From Lachnospiraceae bacterium (GTDB lineage: Bacteria; Bacillota; Clostridia; Lachnospirales; Lachnospiraceae), in NCBI GenBank assembly GCA_017634065.1, contig JAGBOC010000016.1, positions 62,001 through 126,000 on the forward strand: DNA of 64,000 bases, written 5' to 3'. A model generated the notes under the pieces. The model saw only the letters and a list, made by a program, of their open reading frames with translations, was not told the origin of the DNA and searched no databases. Numbering within the stretch: position 1 is the first letter of the stretch; each line of letters begins with the position of its first letter. Both the position numbers and the translations under genes were made by a program. Positions 34,522 through 43,671 of this stretch are shown piece by piece.

Positions 34522-35655
34522 CTATACCTCCCTCTTTTTAGTTTTAGTTATCGTGTGGTCTTCTACATTGTATGTCATACGTTCATTTTTTCCGAGTTTT
34601 CTATCATTAAGCTTTTCGATAAACTTCTTTATGATAAGTGCAAAGGCTGAAAAGTATATGATGACTGCAACAATTATATCTATGATTTCTTTTGAGAAAT
34701 GGAATAGCTGCAGATAAAATCCTCCTGCGGTAAGATATGCGATAAATAGTCCACTAAATATGACTCCTATCGGATTACTTACTCCAAGAAGTGCAACTGA
34801 TATACCATTGAAACCTTCATTTGGAATTACATCTTTTATCTCTATGTGACGTCCTGTTCCTGATAGAAGCATTATCCCTCCAGCAAGTCCCGCGATAGCT
34901 CCTGCTATAACCATACTATAAACTATAGATCTGTTTTCACTTATTCCAGCATACTTACTTGCATTTTTATTTAGACCACAAGCCTTTAACTCATATCCAA
35001 ATGTAGTCTTCTCAAGTATTATATATAGTAAGATTGCAACTACAATTGCTATTATGATTCCACTATTTACTGATGAACCATCAAAAACTTTATCAAGACC
35101 AAGTTTTGGAATAGTTGCGACCTTTGGTATATCTTTTGATTCATTTCTTAAAGTATTAAACAAAACTTTATTTCCCTTCACTGCCATATTGACCCAGAAA
35201 AGTGAAATGTAATTTAACATAATGCATGATATAACTTCATTCACATTAAAATATGCTTTAAGTATTCCTGGTATTGCTCCCCAGATAGCACCAAGAAATG
35301 TCGCAAAAAGTAATCCAACTACCCACTGAAATGGTCCAAGCTTAGGGCACGTAAGTCCTATAAGTATCCCACCAAAGGCGCCCATCAAGAACTGTCCAGA
35401 GCCACCAATGTTAAAAAGTCCAGTCTTAAATGCAAAGCCAACTGAAAGACCACAAAGTATAAGTGGAGTTGCATAGTATAAAACCTGTCCTACACCTTTT
35501 GAGCCGTGAGTAAATGAACCTGTTAGTATCGTTCCAAATCCTGCTACTGCTTCACTTGGATTTGATATAAGAAGAATTATAAATCCAATTATGAGACCAC
35601 AGACTATCGCAGCAAATGAAGAAATAAAAGGAGCGAAATCTCTTTTCTTTTTCAT
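34522..35655 (-). CDS. Nucleoside ABC transporter permease (NupB/YufP-like)
   Basis: A 377-residue permease. It has the GLFNIGGSGQFLMGAFGG segment and FGYELKACGLNKNASKYAGI loop that match the other permease. Adjacent to the ATPase (1 nt). It forms the channel with the neighbouring permease. Confidence 0.93.
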   Translation of the reverse strand: MKKKRDFAPFISSFAAIVCGLIIGFIILLISNPSEAVAGFGTILTGSFTHGSKGVGQVLYYATPLILCGLSVGFAFKTGLFNIGGSGQFLMGAFGGILIGLTCPKLGPFQWVVGLLFATFLGAIWGAIPGILKAYFNVNEVISCIMLNYISLFWVNMAVKGNKVLFNTLRNESKDIPKVATIPKLGLDKVFDGSSVNSGIIIAIVVAILLYIILEKTTFGYELKACGLNKNASKYAGISENRSIVYSMVIAGAIAGLAGGIMLLSGTGRHIEIKDVIPNEGFNGISVALLGVSNPIGVIFSGLFIAYLTAGGFYLQLFHFSKEIIDIIVAVIIYFSAFALIIKKFIEKLNDRKLGKNERMTYNVEDHTITKTKKREV

Positions 35656-35656
35656 A

Positions 35657-37198
35657 TTATGCTACCTCCTTTTTTGGCATTCTCTTTCCACCAGCCATAT
35701 ATAAACCAAGTTCATTCAAATCAAGATTCTTTACATCATCAAACTCACCAACAATCTCACCTTCAAACATAACAAGTATCCTATCTGCAAGATTCATAAC
35801 TTCTTCAAGTTCAAATGATACAAGTAAAACTCCTTTACCTTCATCTCTTTGTTTAACTATATTCTTATGAATGTATTCTATCGCACCTACATCAAGACCA
35901 CGTGTTGGCTGAACTGCTATCATAAGTTTATGCTCTTTTGTCATCTCTCTTGCGATGATAATTTTTTGTTGGTTACCACCTGACATATTTCTTACTATAC
36001 TTGCTGGTCCTGCCATACTTCTTATGTCATAATCTTTTATCATCTCATCTGTATAATCTGTGATTTCTTTTTGTTTTAAGAAACCTGAATGAGAGAATCT
36101 ATTTTCAAAATACTCTTGGAGTATCATATTCTTTTCCATATTATAGTCAAGTATAAGTCCATCTCTATGACGATCTTCTGGTATATGAGAGATACCATGA
36201 GTATTCTTATATCTAATTGATTTATGAGTGAAATCTTCACCCATTATTTTTATAGTTCCTGACTTAAGTGGCTTTGTACCTGTGATGCCTTTTATAAGTT
36301 CTGACTGTCCATTTCCATCTATACCAGCGATGCAGACAATCTCACCAGCTCTTACATCAAAGCTAACATCATGAACTTTATCCTTATGTCCTTTCTCTCC
36401 AGCTACACCTATATGGCGAACTTCAAGCACAACTGCTCCTGGTTTTGCAGGTGCCTTATCAACTTTGAGATTTACCTTTCTACCAACCATCATTTCAGAC
36501 ATCTCTTCTTTACTTACTTTATCTACATCGACAGTTGCTATAAGTTTACCTTTTCTTAATATCGAACATCTATCTGCCACTTCTTTTATCTCATCAAGTT
36601 TATGTGAGATAAATAGTATTGACTTACCTTCCTTCTTCAAGTTCTTTACTATAATCATAAACTCTTCTATCTCTTGTGGTGTCAAAACCGCAGTTGGCTC
36701 ATCAAATATCATTATGTCATTATTTCTAAAAAGCATCTTAAGTATCTCTGTCCTCTGCTGCATACCTACAGTTATATCTTCAATCTTTGCATCAAGGTCA
36801 AGATTAAACTTATATTTTTCACATAACTCTTTTACTCTTTTTCTTGCACCTGCAAGTTTCAACATCCCAAAACTTGTCTCCTCAACTCCGAGAACTATAT
36901 TTTCAAGAACTGTGAAATTATGAACAAGTTTAAAATGTTGGTGCACCATTCCTATACCAAGTCTATTTGCTGTTACTGCATTATCAATAATTTCTTTCTT
37001 GCCATTTACATATATCTCACCACTATTTGCCTTATAAAGTCCAAAGAGGACATTCATAAGTGTAGATTTTCCAGCTCCATTTTCTCCAAGTAGAGCATGA
37101 ACCTCACCTTTTTTTAATTGCAGTGTGACATCATCATTTGCAACCTTTCTTGCAAATGCTATTGTTATGTGTTTCATTTCTATTGCATATTCAGACAT
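35657..37198 (-). CDS. Nucleoside ABC transporter ATPase (NupA/YufO-like), double domain
   Basis: A 513-residue protein with two ABC halves. The first has Walker A GENGAGKST, Walker B IMIFDEPTAVLTP; the second has GIDGNGQSE in place of a perfect Walker A and the signature MSGGNQQK. Only the first site is thus likely to be fully active, which is normal for RbsA/BmpA-type ATPases. It works with the two permeases and the BMP lipoprotein to import purine nucleosides. A hairpin-rich 120-nt gap separates it from bmpA. Confidence 0.94.
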   Translation of the reverse strand: MSEYAIEMKHITIAFARKVANDDVTLQLKKGEVHALLGENGAGKSTLMNVLFGLYKANSGEIYVNGKKEIIDNAVTANRLGIGMVHQHFKLVHNFTVLENIVLGVEETSFGMLKLAGARKRVKELCEKYKFNLDLDAKIEDITVGMQQRTEILKMLFRNNDIMIFDEPTAVLTPQEIEEFMIIVKNLKKEGKSILFISHKLDEIKEVADRCSILRKGKLIATVDVDKVSKEEMSEMMVGRKVNLKVDKAPAKPGAVVLEVRHIGVAGEKGHKDKVHDVSFDVRAGEIVCIAGIDGNGQSELIKGITGTKPLKSGTIKIMGEDFTHKSIRYKNTHGISHIPEDRHRDGLILDYNMEKNMILQEYFENRFSHSGFLKQKEITDYTDEMIKDYDIRSMAGPASIVRNMSGGNQQKIIIAREMTKEHKLMIAVQPTRGLDVGAIEYIHKNIVKQRDEGKGVLLVSFELEEVMNLADRILVMFEGEIVGEFDDVKNLDLNELGLYMAGGKRMPKKEVA

Positions 37199-37268
37199 AT
37201 ATGCTCCTTACGGGCTTACTCTCACCCAATAAGTGGGTAAGTTCATACGCCCTAATTTATCTACATAT

Positions 37269-37304
37269 ATAAAAAATAGGACCCAAAACTTTTTGAGTCC
37301 TATT
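37269..37304 (-). terminator. Hairpin terminator behind the BMP lipoprotein gene
   Basis: Minus strand: AATAGGAC / GTCCTATT stem followed by a TTTTTTATA tail, right after the bmp stop. The following transporter genes would be read at reduced level, the usual way to make more binding protein than permease. A further leader with CTTACCCA / TGGGTGAGAGTAAG lies at 37210-37250. Confidence 0.85.
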
Positions 37305-37319
37305 ATAAATTAATTCCAA

Positions 37320-38447
37320 TTATTCAATAAAAGTTACTTTTGTATTTGTTAAATCTTTTAATGCTGTTGCAGGGTTATAATCAGTTACATCATTAAAGAT
37401 AGTATATTTTCCATTCTTTAAATCTGAGTAAACTACATCATATTCAGCTTTTGTAAATGTCTCAAATCTTGCATTATCCATAGCAGCACCTACACCATCA
37501 TTCTTTACACTAAATGTTGATGTCTTTCCACCTGGGAAATTGCCATTATAGTACATTGTGATACCATCATAAACTGAAGTTGCGAGTTGCTTAATAGCAG
37601 ATGTGATAACTGTCTCACTTTCAGAATATTGGTCTACGTCAACACCTATAACTTTTGCTACGAACTTTCCTTCTTGTTGATTCTTACCTTCTGCTGCGCT
37701 CATTGCAGAGTTTCCAACTGCACCACCACATCCGAATACTACTTGTGTGCCTGAATTATACCAAGAAGCTGCAAGGCTTTGTGCTTCTGGAGTTGCTGCA
37801 AATGCACCTGTATAGTTATAAACTACATCACAGTTTACACCAAGTTCTTTTGCTGCTGCATCAGCACCTTGTATATATCCAAATCCAAAACGTATAACTG
37901 CTGGAACTGACATACCGCCTAAAAATCCAAGTTTTGTATTTCCATCTTTAACTGCTGCATAACCTGCAAGGAAACCTGCTTCGTCCTCTTGATAAAGAAT
38001 AGGCATTGTGTTAGCACCTGTCTTATAAGTGCTGTAGTCTGCAGTGTGTGGTTCACCATCAAGAAGAATGAAGTGAATGTCTGGATATTTCTCTTGTGCA
38101 AGATATACTGGCTCTTCAAACAAGAATCCTGGGCACACTACAACCTTTGCTCCACCTTCAATAGCTAGTTCGATTGTCTCGAAGTAGGCATTTGTTCCTG
38201 CTTCTTGTGGTTGATAATACTTGTGACTAATGCCGTGTTCATTTGCATACTTGGTTAAACCTTCCCAAGCACCTTGGTTAAATGATTTGTCGTCAATTGT
38301 TCCAAGGTCAGTAACAAGTGCAAGTTCAAATGTTTCTTTAGTTGACTGTGCATCTACTGCTACATCAGTATTAGCAGACTTTTGACCACATGCAACAAGT
38401 GATAAAATCATCATAAGTGCTAAAACACTAGATAATAATTTTTTCAT
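37320..38447 (-). CDS. BMP-family nucleoside-binding lipoprotein
   Basis: A 375-residue substrate-binding protein with signal peptide and lipobox LVAC (Cys20). It has the DDKSFNQGAWEGL motif and the two-lobe Med/BMP fold with KVIGVDVDQY. In related systems it binds purine nucleosides. First gene of the nucleoside importer; ribosome site GGAGGG. A TATAAT-like box at 38535-38530 (minus strand) may be its promoter, but the -35 is weak. Confidence 0.94.
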   Translation of the reverse strand: MKKLLSSVLALMMILSLVACGQKSANTDVAVDAQSTKETFELALVTDLGTIDDKSFNQGAWEGLTKYANEHGISHKYYQPQEAGTNAYFETIELAIEGGAKVVVCPGFLFEEPVYLAQEKYPDIHFILLDGEPHTADYSTYKTGANTMPILYQEDEAGFLAGYAAVKDGNTKLGFLGGMSVPAVIRFGFGYIQGADAAAKELGVNCDVVYNYTGAFAATPEAQSLAASWYNSGTQVVFGCGGAVGNSAMSAAEGKNQQEGKFVAKVIGVDVDQYSESETVITSAIKQLATSVYDGITMYYNGNFPGGKTSTFSVKNDGVGAAMDNARFETFTKAEYDVVYSDLKNGKYTIFNDVTDYNPATALKDLTNTKVTFIE

Positions 38448-38636
38448 AATAAAAATCCCTCCGATTTTTAATTTTATATTTTTTTTAGCGGAAGATATTT
38501 TCTTCGCACTTTACAATACAACTTCAAAAATTATAACCGCGCTATTTCTTAAATTACTCTTACTATTTTACCACATTTTTAATAAATATTATAGTATTTT
38601 TTTTTTAGGCCATTTTACCCCATTTTTAGGCTTATT
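38448..38636. other. Leader region of the bmp operon
   Basis: 189 nt of AT-rich DNA with a hairpin GCGAAGA / TCTTCCGC near 38490-38512 close to the bmp start. I looked for a purine riboswitch and did not find its conserved core. No gene seen. Confidence 0.4.
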
Positions 38637-39707
38637 TTATTCACTATATTGTAACTCTGCCTTTGTTATACCACTTGCATATATCTCTGCGAAATCATTT
38701 TTCATAGATATAGGTATATAGCCTTTTTCTTTATACTCTTCTGACTTTTTGCTATAATCCTGCTTTCCCCATTCTCTTTCACTATCGTCTGCTATTATCA
38801 TATATGCAAGTGAAGGATATTTATTTCTATCATCTATAGTATAATTAAGCATACTGCTATCACTTCCGCTATTTCCAAAAGCCAAAACTGGTCTTTGTCC
38901 TATCTCTCTTTCTATATAGATTGACTTATTTGCATTTAGATTCTTCTGGATGAAACCACCAGTTAATACTAATTCATTTCCATTTTCATATTTGAAATTC
39001 ATATTTGATGATTCTGTCTCATGACCTTTTACCTTTACTTCAAAGTCTGTACCTATCACATGATTTAGAGTGACATAATCTTTTATTGGAGAGTTTGCTA
39101 CTATTGCTCTTGTCGTTGTTCTTTCAGTACCACTTATTACATATATAGTAAACTTATTCTCATAAAGATATTTAACGAGTTCCACCATAGGGAGATAGAA
39201 GTTGTCTATGTATCTCATATTGTTGAAACTTTTAGTTTCTTTCTTTCCAAACTCTACAGCATAGTTATAAAGTTCTTCTTTTGTCATCCCAGCATATGCT
39301 CTTGCAAAGTTTCTTGCAAGATTTTCATCAGCAGTATATCCTGGCTTTATTGCTCTTGCAACCATCTTTAACTCATCAGATACTCTTTCTGGATGATCAT
39401 TTAAGCAAAACTCTATAAACATCATAGTGTCATAATAAGTGTAAAATGTTTCACAGGCCAAAGTTCCATCCATGTCAAAAACTGCTATCCTGTCTTTTTC
39501 AGGGATGAAGTTCTCTTTATCATTTGGGTTTGTTACTTTCTGCACATACTCTACAAGACTTTTTGATACAGCTGAATCTTTTGTCCAATATGTTGTAAGT
39601 GCTGTTGTCTTCACTTGTTTAGCACAAGATACTAAACATAAACTACTTGAAACTACTACAAGTAAAATCGCTTTAGCAAAAAACTTTTTCATACTTTTAA
39701 AACTCAT
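38637..39707 (-). CDS. HAD-superfamily hydrolase lipoprotein
   Basis: A 356-residue membrane-anchored protein with signal peptide and lipobox LVSC. The catalytic domain starts at VFDMDGTLACE (nucleophile Asp), and contains ISGTERTTT (motif II) and GNSGSDSSML (motif IV Asp). It most resembles extracytoplasmic acid phosphatases of the HAD class. It lies upstream of the bmp operon and could dephosphorylate extracellular nucleotides so that nucleosides can be taken up. That link is inference. Starts after AGGAG. Confidence 0.88.
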   Translation of the reverse strand: MSFKSMKKFFAKAILLVVVSSSLCLVSCAKQVKTTALTTYWTKDSAVSKSLVEYVQKVTNPNDKENFIPEKDRIAVFDMDGTLACETFYTYYDTMMFIEFCLNDHPERVSDELKMVARAIKPGYTADENLARNFARAYAGMTKEELYNYAVEFGKKETKSFNNMRYIDNFYLPMVELVKYLYENKFTIYVISGTERTTTRAIVANSPIKDYVTLNHVIGTDFEVKVKGHETESSNMNFKYENGNELVLTGGFIQKNLNANKSIYIEREIGQRPVLAFGNSGSDSSMLNYTIDDRNKYPSLAYMIIADDSEREWGKQDYSKKSEEYKEKGYIPISMKNDFAEIYASGITKAELQYSE

Positions 39708-39786
39708 TACTTTTCTCCTAACAATACTACTTATATTTTCAGTTTATATGATTTTAATCACATAAACTTTATGTAAACTACTTTAA

Positions 39787-41541
39787 CTATCTCGTTCCTC
39801 CACCAGAACCTCCACCAGAGAATCCTCCACCACCACCTATTGACGAAGCACCACCAAGACCTTGTGCTGCCATACTTGCTGCTCTTGCCACATTAGCAGC
39901 CCTTCTTGCACTTAGTGTATAATAATATAAACTTCTAAAGTAAATATCAGATACATAGTAAGTATTTGACATTTTTTCTATCTCTAAAAGTCTATCAGGA
40001 TAAATCTTTTTAAGCTCTGACAAAACTTTTTTAGCTATGCCAAAAAGTGTAGCATATACCATAAGATCTTCCCAGATGACACCTTCTGTTATACTTCTTT
40101 CATTTATCAGTGTAAACTCATCAAGAAACTTCCGAAGCCCATAGACTTCTGATAATTCACTTTTACCCTTATCAGTCAAGTCCTTAAGTTTTGTACCAAA
40201 AATCTTATTGTAACAATCTTCTCTATGTAATTCATTATGCCCTTTTGTATCCAGGGAATCCAGGTAATTTACAAGTTCATCATAATTTAACTTTGCATAT
40301 TTTTTTAATTCGTTTTCTTGAAGTATATTGTCTGGTCCCGCAGCTTGAATTATAATGTCATATAATTCTCTTAATAGCGGATCTTTTGGTACCTTTCCAA
40401 CTTTTAAACTCGTGCTTTCCTTCTCTCTTCCCAAAAAACCATATGACTTTTCTTTGAGTGGTTTTAGATTGCCATCATTAATCATTTTCATTATAATGGC
40501 ACCTATCACATTTGTTTCCTTATTTTTCCATATATCAAAATCTTTATATAGAGAATTAGTCATTAAAATACTTCCGCCATTTGGAGTGTCTCTAAAATAA
40601 TTTGTCTCTTTATAAAATCTTTTAAGTGACATTCTTCTTTTTATTTTTGACACAATTTTTGCTATGCCACTTAAAAATACAAGTCCAAAAATACCAAGAA
40701 TTACTTTCGCAAATGCTGTTGCCTCGCTATCTTCTGCTTCAATTACTTCTTTAGTTGCCTCGCTATCTTCTGCTTCAATTACTTCTTTATATGAACTTCC
40801 TTCAAGTGCTCTTTTTAGGACTGTATCTTCAAAGTTTTCGCTAACACTCACATTTGGATTTAGCATCCCTTTAAATATCTCAAGCGTTACATTCATATAA
40901 TCTCTATTAAATAAAGGGTTCGTACTAAATGCTACTGCATAACCATCTTCTGAAAATGCAGTCATACCTTCATATCCAAATCCCCATATACGAGCATTGT
41001 CAGTTGTTAGTTTTTTATCATCATCAAGTTTTATTCTCAAGTTTACATCACTTGGAAATATACTCATATTAGAATTTACAAACTGGAAATTAAAACCATC
41101 TGCATCGCGATAAGATTTTACAAGTGGGTCTACATCATAAGTAAATGTATAAATGTTATTTCCATATTCAGATATACCAAAACAAAGTTCTACACCTTTA
41201 TCAGTATAATTAATACCTGATCTCCACTTCTTCCCATCAAAACTCCAGTCCACATCCCAGCCATCAGCTGAAAGATACTCTCTATTACTTTTCCACACTT
41301 TGAAGTTCTTAATTATCAAACTCTTATCTTCTATAGGTATATATATTTCCGTTCCTTCATCAAATGTACCAGTCCATCTCTGTGTGATTGTCGCACTACC
41401 ATTGTCGTGAATCGCAACATCTATATCAATGTTATCTACATGGTTTTTTGCATAGATAAAAGAGCAATAAAATATAACTATAGATAATAGGCATCCTATC
41501 GCAAATATTAATTTATTCAATCTTGTATTTATATATCTCAT
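39787..41541 (-). CDS. DUF2207 family membrane protein
   Basis: A 584-residue protein. Residues 13-30 are a signal/anchor helix; the N-terminal extracytoplasmic domain (about 35-230) is DUF2207, with TQRWTGTFDEGTEIYIP and FVNSNMSIFPSDVNLRIKL. After a linker with a tandem 12-residue repeat comes one more helix (about 280-297) and a cytosolic region; the C terminus is Gly-rich (GGGGGFSGGGSGGG). DUF2207 proteins are widely found next to LemA, as here; their function is not settled. It follows LemA by 82 nt. No ribosome site is obvious. Confidence 0.9.
   Translation of the reverse strand: MRYINTRLNKLIFAIGCLLSIVIFYCSFIYAKNHVDNIDIDVAIHDNGSATITQRWTGTFDEGTEIYIPIEDKSLIIKNFKVWKSNREYLSADGWDVDWSFDGKKWRSGINYTDKGVELCFGISEYGNNIYTFTYDVDPLVKSYRDADGFNFQFVNSNMSIFPSDVNLRIKLDDDKKLTTDNARIWGFGYEGMTAFSEDGYAVAFSTNPLFNRDYMNVTLEIFKGMLNPNVSVSENFEDTVLKRALEGSSYKEVIEAEDSEATKEVIEAEDSEATAFAKVILGIFGLVFLSGIAKIVSKIKRRMSLKRFYKETNYFRDTPNGGSILMTNSLYKDFDIWKNKETNVIGAIIMKMINDGNLKPLKEKSYGFLGREKESTSLKVGKVPKDPLLRELYDIIIQAAGPDNILQENELKKYAKLNYDELVNYLDSLDTKGHNELHREDCYNKIFGTKLKDLTDKGKSELSEVYGLRKFLDEFTLINERSITEGVIWEDLMVYATLFGIAKKVLSELKKIYPDRLLEIEKMSNTYYVSDIYFRSLYYYTLSARRAANVARAASMAAQGLGGASSIGGGGGFSGGGSGGGTR
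40718..40789 (-). repeat. Perfect 36-nt tandem repeat inside the DUF2207 gene
   Basis: Two exact copies (40718-40753 and 40754-40789) coding for the 12-residue unit KEVIEAEDSEAT twice in a row. Since it is in frame and exact, it looks like a recent slippage event in the extracytoplasmic-to-membrane linker, so copy number may vary between strains. Confidence 0.9.
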
Positions 41542-41623
41542 ATATCGATTTTATATTTATAACTTACTTATAAATATTTCATACCTTATGCTATAACAGC
41601 AAAAAACAGGTATTTACAATCAA

Positions 41624-42172
41624 CTATTTCATAGATGGCATTTCAGCTTTAGAATCCTCTGTCTTTAGATAATCTCTTGCAACTATTCCAAATATAGGTG
41701 CTATAAGTGATGTTGGGAACATTCTTATAGTTCTATTTAATTTTGTTACTGAATCATTATATACAAGTCTACTTTGACGAACTTTTGTCTCATAATCATT
41801 TAATGAGTTCATCAAGTTTTGATAATTAGTATTTGACTTGAGGTCTGGATAAGCCTCTGCAACTGCCATTATCTTTCCTATTGCTTCAGATATCATATTT
41901 TCTTGTGCTTCTACATCAGATGCTTTGCTAGTGCCTCCGATACTTGTTCTCATCTTGATAACATCTGAAAGTGTTTTATATTCGTGTTCATTGTAGCCTT
42001 TTACTAGGTCAAGAAGTCCAGTAAGAGCATCAAATCTTGATGTGAGATTTACTCCAATCTGACTCATAGCATTATTGACATTTTCATCAAGTGACACAAG
42101 CATTCTCTGTGTGCCTACGAACCATCCAATAACAACTACTACTAAAAGAATTATCATTAAAATCATTGTCAT
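41624..42172 (-). CDS. LemA family protein
   Basis: A 182-residue protein with one N-terminal membrane helix (MILMIILLVVVVIGWFVG) followed by a helical-bundle domain with LDENVNNAMSQIGVNL and YPDLKSNTNYQNLMNSL. LemA proteins occur with DUF2207 proteins and in envelope contexts; their function is not known. GGAGG site before the start. Confidence 0.94.
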   Translation of the reverse strand: MTMILMIILLVVVVIGWFVGTQRMLVSLDENVNNAMSQIGVNLTSRFDALTGLLDLVKGYNEHEYKTLSDVIKMRTSIGGTSKASDVEAQENMISEAIGKIMAVAEAYPDLKSNTNYQNLMNSLNDYETKVRQSRLVYNDSVTKLNRTIRMFPTSLIAPIFGIVARDYLKTEDSKAEMPSMK

Positions 42173-42239
42173 ACTTTTATCCTCCTAAAAATGTTTGTTA
42201 ATAAATGTTTTCTAATACTTATTATCAAAGGTTAAAGTC

Positions 42240-42491
42240 TTATCCTCCCACTCCCTCAAGAGCTATAGCAAGTTGGTCTGCGCAAGATGTTCCTCTACCA
42301 CCACAGTCATTTCCCCTTAAAACTTCTATCGCATGTTTAGCATCTTGTCCTTCAAGGAGCTTCCCTATGGCTTTTAGATTTCCATTGCAGCCTCCCAAAA
42401 ATCTTAAATTATATATTTTCCCATCTTCTATCTCAAAAGTAATCTGTTTTGCACAAACTCCTTTTGGCATAAACACATGTTCTTCTCTCAT
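42240..42491 (-). CDS. TSCPD domain protein (TIGR03905-like)
   Basis: An 83-residue cysteine-rich protein. It has GVCAKQITFEI, FLGGCNGN and CGGRGTSCADQLA, the TSCPD block seen in small stand-alone proteins and at the ends of class II ribonucleotide reductases. The four cysteines may bind a metal. Function unknown. Strong ribosome site AAGGAGG. It is divergent from murG. Confidence 0.9.
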   Translation of the reverse strand: MREEHVFMPKGVCAKQITFEIEDGKIYNLRFLGGCNGNLKAIGKLLEGQDAKHAIEVLRGNDCGGRGTSCADQLAIALEGVGG

Positions 42492-42519
42492 ATCATAATC
42501 CTCCTTGCAAATCTATATA

Positions 42520-42528
42520 ATTATAGCA
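42520..42528 (-). promoter_or_regulatory. Extended -10 of the TSCPD gene
   Basis: Minus strand TGCTATAAT, an extended -10 box, 29 nt before the ATG, with normal leader and ribosome site. It lies between the promoters of two divergent genes. Confidence 0.6.
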
Positions 42529-42534
42529 TAAAGT

Positions 42535-42563
42535 TTGTTTTTTTACACCTTATATTGTATAAT
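42535..42563 (+). promoter_or_regulatory. Promoter of murG-thrB, predicted leaderless
   Basis: TTGTTT (42535-42540), 17-nt spacer, TATAAT (42558-42563); the murG ATG used here is at 42571, 7 nt later, without a ribosome site. A second in-frame ATG at 42562 overlaps the -10 box and cannot be in the transcript. Confidence 0.65.
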
Positions 42564-42570
42564 GAATGGC

Positions 42571-43635
42571 ATGAAAAGAATAGCCTTAACTGGTGGGGGC
42601 ACCGCAGGACATATAACTCCAAATCTCGCCCTTATACCAGAACTAAAAAACAGAGGATACGACATCATATACATAGGAAGTAATAATGGTATGGAAAAAG
42701 AAATTATAGAAAGGCGAAACATACCATTTTTTGGCATCACTACTGATAAATTAAGACGATACCTTGATATAAAAAACTTTTTTATGCCTATGAATGTCAT
42801 AAAGGGCATAGGAGAAGCTACTAAGATATTAAAAGAAAATAATGTTGATATCATTTTTTCAAAGGGTGGTTTTGTTTCAGTCCCTGTCGTGATTTCTGCT
42901 TCAAGACTTAAGATACCTGTCATATCACATGAGGCAGATTATACTCCTGGACTTGCTAATAAAATAGCACTACCTTTATCAAAAAAAGTATGTTGCAATT
43001 TTGAAGAGACAATAAAGTATCTTGGTAAAAAAGGTGTGTGGACAGGATGTCCTATAAGGCAGGAACTTACAAGTGGAGATAGAAAAAAAGGTTTAGAGTT
43101 TTTAGATTTTCATAATGATAAACCAGTGCTTTTTGTAACTGGTGGAAGTCTCGGCTCAAAATATATAAATGACCTACTTAGAAGTAATTTACCTGAAATA
43201 TTAAAAGAAATGAATGTGGTTCATTCTTGTGGAAAAGGAAAACTTGATGAGAGCATTCGATATGATGGTTATCGTCAATTTGAGATTATAACTACAGAGC
43301 TTCCAAATGTATTTGCAGCAACGAATTATGTCATAAGTCGTTCTGGTGCAAATGTCATTTTTGAACTTTTAGCACTAAAAAAACCTAATCTTTTGATTCC
43401 ACTTTCCACAAAGGCATCTCGTGGAGATCAGATACTAAATGCAAATAGTTTTATGAAAAAGAATTATTCTCTCGTCCTTCTTGAAGAAGACCAGGACCAA
43501 AATCCAAGTCTCTTTTTCAAAAGATTAGAAGAACTAAAAGAGAAAAAAGATGAGATGATTTCTTCAATGAAAAACTCGAGTGAAATAAATGCAACTAAAA
43601 ATATCTGTGATTTAATAGACAGTTATGTTTCATAG
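42571..43635 (+). CDS. murG: UDP-N-acetylglucosamine-lipid I transferase
   Basis: Adds GlcNAc to lipid I to make lipid II, on the inner membrane face. The 354 residues have the GGGTAGHITPNLAL N-terminal loop, SHEADYTPGLANKI and GGSLGSKYIN (donor loop), and the C-terminal ISRSGANVIFELLALKKPNLLIPL. The sequence is divergent but complete. The start at MKRIALTGG fits the family; the frame extends upstream into the promoter. Stop 36 nt before thrB. An isolated murG outside the dcw cluster is unusual for Bacillota, so it may be a second copy. Confidence 0.92.
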   Translation: MKRIALTGGGTAGHITPNLALIPELKNRGYDIIYIGSNNGMEKEIIERRNIPFFGITTDKLRRYLDIKNFFMPMNVIKGIGEATKILKENNVDIIFSKGGFVSVPVVISASRLKIPVISHEADYTPGLANKIALPLSKKVCCNFEETIKYLGKKGVWTGCPIRQELTSGDRKKGLEFLDFHNDKPVLFVTGGSLGSKYINDLLRSNLPEILKEMNVVHSCGKGKLDESIRYDGYRQFEIITTELPNVFAATNYVISRSGANVIFELLALKKPNLLIPLSTKASRGDQILNANSFMKKNYSLVLLEEDQDQNPSLFFKRLEELKEKKDEMISSMKNSSEINATKNICDLIDSYVS

Positions 43636-43671
43636 TCTTCACATTTTTATACGACTTAAGGAGCAAATAAT

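Noticed and set aside
38448..38636. Purine riboswitch before the bmp operon
   Set aside because: The leader is AT-rich and lacks the conserved purine aptamer core.
38575..38640. Terminator from the AAATGGGGTAAAATGG repeats
   Set aside because: Direct repeats rather than a hairpin; no T run in the needed direction.
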